From: Ramicandelaber brevisporus
Taxonomy: Eukaryota > Kickxellomycota > Ramicandelaberales > Ramicandelaberaceae
Length of the DNA stretch: 23,419 bases
Assembly (NCBI GenBank): GCA_025201865.1
Contig: MU602888.1
Location: 1 to 23,419 of the forward strand
Reading direction: 5' to 3'
How positions within the stretch are numbered: position 1 is the first letter of the stretch; each line of letters opens with the position of its first letter. Positions 21,628 to 23,419 of this stretch are shown in pieces. The position numbers were made by a program, and so were the translations under genes. The notes below the pieces were generated by a model, which worked only from the letters and a program-made list of their open reading frames with translations, was not told the DNA's origin and made no database searches.

Positions 21628-23419
21628 ATGAGCGCCGATTATAACAAAATCGAGCGCTCAGTCGAAGTACCAGCTTTGGAGCACAATTTTAACAGATCTG
21701 GCAATGTAGATGAAACACCAGTACCAAACTCTGGTCTCTTTTCTCGTCTCTTTCGCAAAACTCCTAAAGTTGCCTCAAATCTACCACGGCCAGTATCTAT
21801 TCCTCAGCTCTTCCGTTTTGCGACAGTCCAGGATCGCCTGCTCATGCTGCTTGGCGCAATGTGTGCAGTTGGCGTTGGCGCCGCGCAGCCACTCATGGTC
21901 ATTGTGTTTGGCAGAATCATGGACAGCTTCATTATGCATGACATTTACAAGGAATCTGGACATGATGATTTGGCGATTGCTAGCATCAACGACGCGATTC
22001 GCACTCGCTGCCTCACGTTTGCCATGATTGGCATTGGCGCTCTGATTCTGTCGTTCAGCGTGTTTTCGGCATTCTCGATTGCCGCCGACCGCCAGTGCCG
22101 CCGCATCCGCGAGCTGTACTACCAAGCCATCCTGCGCCAGGAGATGGGCTGGTTCGACGCCGTGTCGTCTGGCGAGCTGACCACGCGCATCTCCGGCGAC
22201 GTCAACCTGATCAACGAGGGCATTGCCGAGAAGATCGGCTTCATCTTCCAGAATCTGACGCAGTTAATTGGCGGCTTCATTGTGGCATTTGTCTATTCGT
22301 GGCGCCTGACGCTCGTGCTGATGTGCGCGCTCCCACTCCTCGCGCTCGCCGGCACAATCATGTCGAAGATGATGTCGGAGGACGCCAACGCCGGCCAGGG
22401 TGCATACGCCAAGGCTGGCGCGATTGCCACCGAGGTGCTGTCCAGCATCAAGACGGTCATGGCGTTCGGCTCTCAGGAGCGCGAGCTGAAGCGCTTCGAG
22501 GGCAAGATCGACGAGGCGTACACGGCCAACATCCGCAAGGGCATCGTCGGCGGCGCGGGTCTAGGCTTTATGATGTTTGTCATCTTCGGCGTGTATGCAC
22601 TCGGCTTCTGGTACGGCGCCAAGCTAATTGCCGACTACGGCATCAGTGTTGGCGACGTCACGATTGTGTTCTTTGCGCTGATCATTGCCAGCTTCTCGAT
22701 CGGCATTGCGTCGCCGTACTTTGCCGCACTGGCAACTGCGCGCGGTGCCGCTGCCAAGGTGTTCGAGCTGATTGACCGCCCGTCCGCCATCGACTCGCTG
22801 TCCCAGGAGGGTCTGCGTCCCGCCGTTTCTGGCAGCATCGAGCTGCGCGGCATCGACTTCCACTACCCGACGCGTCCGGATGTGCCGATCCTGCGCAACT
22901 TCAGCCTGCGCATCGAGCCTGGCCAGACGGTTGCGCTGGTTGGCTCGTCTGGCAGCGGCAAGTCGACGATTGTGGGACTGGTGGAGCGCTTCTATGACCC
23001 CGTTGCCGGCGAGGTGCTGTTCGACGGCGTCAATGCCAAGGACATCAACGTGCGCCACCTGCGCCAGCAGATTGGCCTCGTCGCGCAGGAGCCGGTGCTG
23101 TTTGGCACAACCATCTTCCGCAACATTGTGTGGGGATCCAGCTCTGACGACTACGAACCGACGCGCGACGAAGTTGAGCGCGCAGCCCGCCTCGCCAATG
23201 CCCACGACTTCATCATGCAGCTGCCGAACGGCTACGACACGCTTGTTGGCGAAAAGGGCAGCCAGCTGTCCGGCGGCCAGCGTCAGCGCATCTCGATTGC
23301 ACGTGCACTTGTCCGCAACCCGAAGATCCTGTGCCTCGACGAAGCCACGTCCGCTCTCGACACGCAGAGCGAGCGCGTGGTGCAGGACGCACTCGATGCC
23401 GCCGCCAAGAACCGCACCA
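21628..23419 (+). CDS. ABCB-type (P-glycoprotein/Pmd1-like) ABC exporter, N-terminal half; runs off the window end
   Basis: 597 complete codons, open to the edge, no intron. ABCB exporters use ATP to move hydrophobic drugs, lipids or peptides out across a membrane; the substrate here is unknown. What is seen: a hydrophilic N-terminus of about 65 residues, six predicted membrane segments (about 71-95, 131-153, 205-224, 227-247, 308-330, 344-366), the GWFD motif at about 174-177 after transmembrane 2 as in P-glycoprotein, and nucleotide-binding domain 1. That domain has an A-loop Tyr at 413, Walker A GSSGSGKST at 439-447, the Q-loop Gln at 487, signature LSGGQ at 547-551 and Walker B ending in D571-E572, then SALD. 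The H-loop and, presumably, the second half lie beyond the window; full-length relatives have about 1,300 residues. A half-transporter is possible. The start follows an in-frame TGA at 21517. Codons become strongly G/C-ending from about 22030. Confidence 0.93.
   Translation, partial: MSADYNKIERSVEVPALEHNFNRSGNVDETPVPNSGLFSRLFRKTPKVASNLPRPVSIPQLFRFATVQDRLLMLLGAMCAVGVGAAQPLMVIVFGRIMDSFIMHDIYKESGHDDLAIASINDAIRTRCLTFAMIGIGALILSFSVFSAFSIAADRQCRRIRELYYQAILRQEMGWFDAVSSGELTTRISGDVNLINEGIAEKIGFIFQNLTQLIGGFIVAFVYSWRLTLVLMCALPLLALAGTIMSKMMSEDANAGQGAYAKAGAIATEVLSSIKTVMAFGSQERELKRFEGKIDEAYTANIRKGIVGGAGLGFMMFVIFGVYALGFWYGAKLIADYGISVGDVTIVFFALIIASFSIGIASPYFAALATARGAAAKVFELIDRPSAIDSLSQEGLRPAVSGSIELRGIDFHYPTRPDVPILRNFSLRIEPGQTVALVGSSGSGKSTIVGLVERFYDPVAGEVLFDGVNAKDINVRHLRQQIGLVAQEPVLFGTTIFRNIVWGSSSDDYEPTRDEVERAARLANAHDFIMQLPNGYDTLVGEKGSQLSGGQRQRISIARALVRNPKILCLDEATSALDTQSERVVQDALDAAAKNRT

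Noticed and set aside
22095-22775. 226-codon plus-strand frame inside the ABC gene
   Set aside because: Out of phase with the continuous ABCB frame, Arg/His-rich, and due to the high GC third positions there.
22624-23205. 193-codon minus-strand frame opposite the ABC gene
   Set aside because: Antisense shadow of a GC-biased coding region; no recognisable domain.
1-23419. CRISPR arrays, transposons, viral genes or bacterial-type operons
   Set aside because: No spaced direct repeats, transposase, reverse transcriptase, capsid motifs or terminal inverted repeats were seen; the window is explained by three eukaryotic genes and simple repeats.

Overview
The window comes from a eukaryotic nuclear genome. 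Its proteins are eukaryote-specific: a cullin-ligase RING subunit, a giant SZT2-like protein and an ABCB-type exporter. An AATAAA signal follows the giant gene, and glutamine, asparagine, serine, alanine and proline tracts are abundant. Genes are closely packed and almost or wholly intronless. The best guess is an early-diverging, intron-poor fungus (zygomycete-type, for example Kickxellomycotina). That placement is inference; nothing here fixes the taxon.

Layout: (1) 58-414, minus strand, a complete RBX1/Roc1/Hrt1 RING-box gene. (2) 415-745, a short divergent intergenic region rich in CTG/TTG/GAT repeats that must carry both promoters. (3) 746-21119, plus strand, one very large locus encoding an SZT2-like protein, the scaffold that in animals belongs to KICSTOR, which brings GATOR1 to the lysosome and restrains mTORC1 when amino acids are short. 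(4) 21120-21627, the SZT2-like 3' end plus the ABC promoter/leader. (5) 21628 to the window end, plus strand, the first half of an ABCB (P-glycoprotein/Pmd1-like) exporter, cut by the window edge inside nucleotide-binding domain 1.

The most striking feature lies inside the SZT2-like locus. A 118-nt stretch at 3066-3183 is repeated perfectly at 3187-3304, with three bases between the copies. The repeat period, 121 nt, is not a multiple of three. It therefore breaks the locus into a 5' reading frame (746-3322) holding a von Willebrand A-like domain and a 3' frame (open from 3177, ending 21119) holding everything else. Removing one repeat period restores a single frame of about 6,750 residues, roughly twice animal SZT2. 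The repeat may be an assembly error or merged alleles, a real disrupting duplication, or a spliced segment; transcript and long-read data would decide.

The three genes have no obvious shared pathway. RBX1 serves cullin-RING ubiquitin ligases, the SZT2-like protein nutrient signalling to TORC1, and the ABCB protein membrane export. The only physical coupling seen is the short divergent promoter between the first two.
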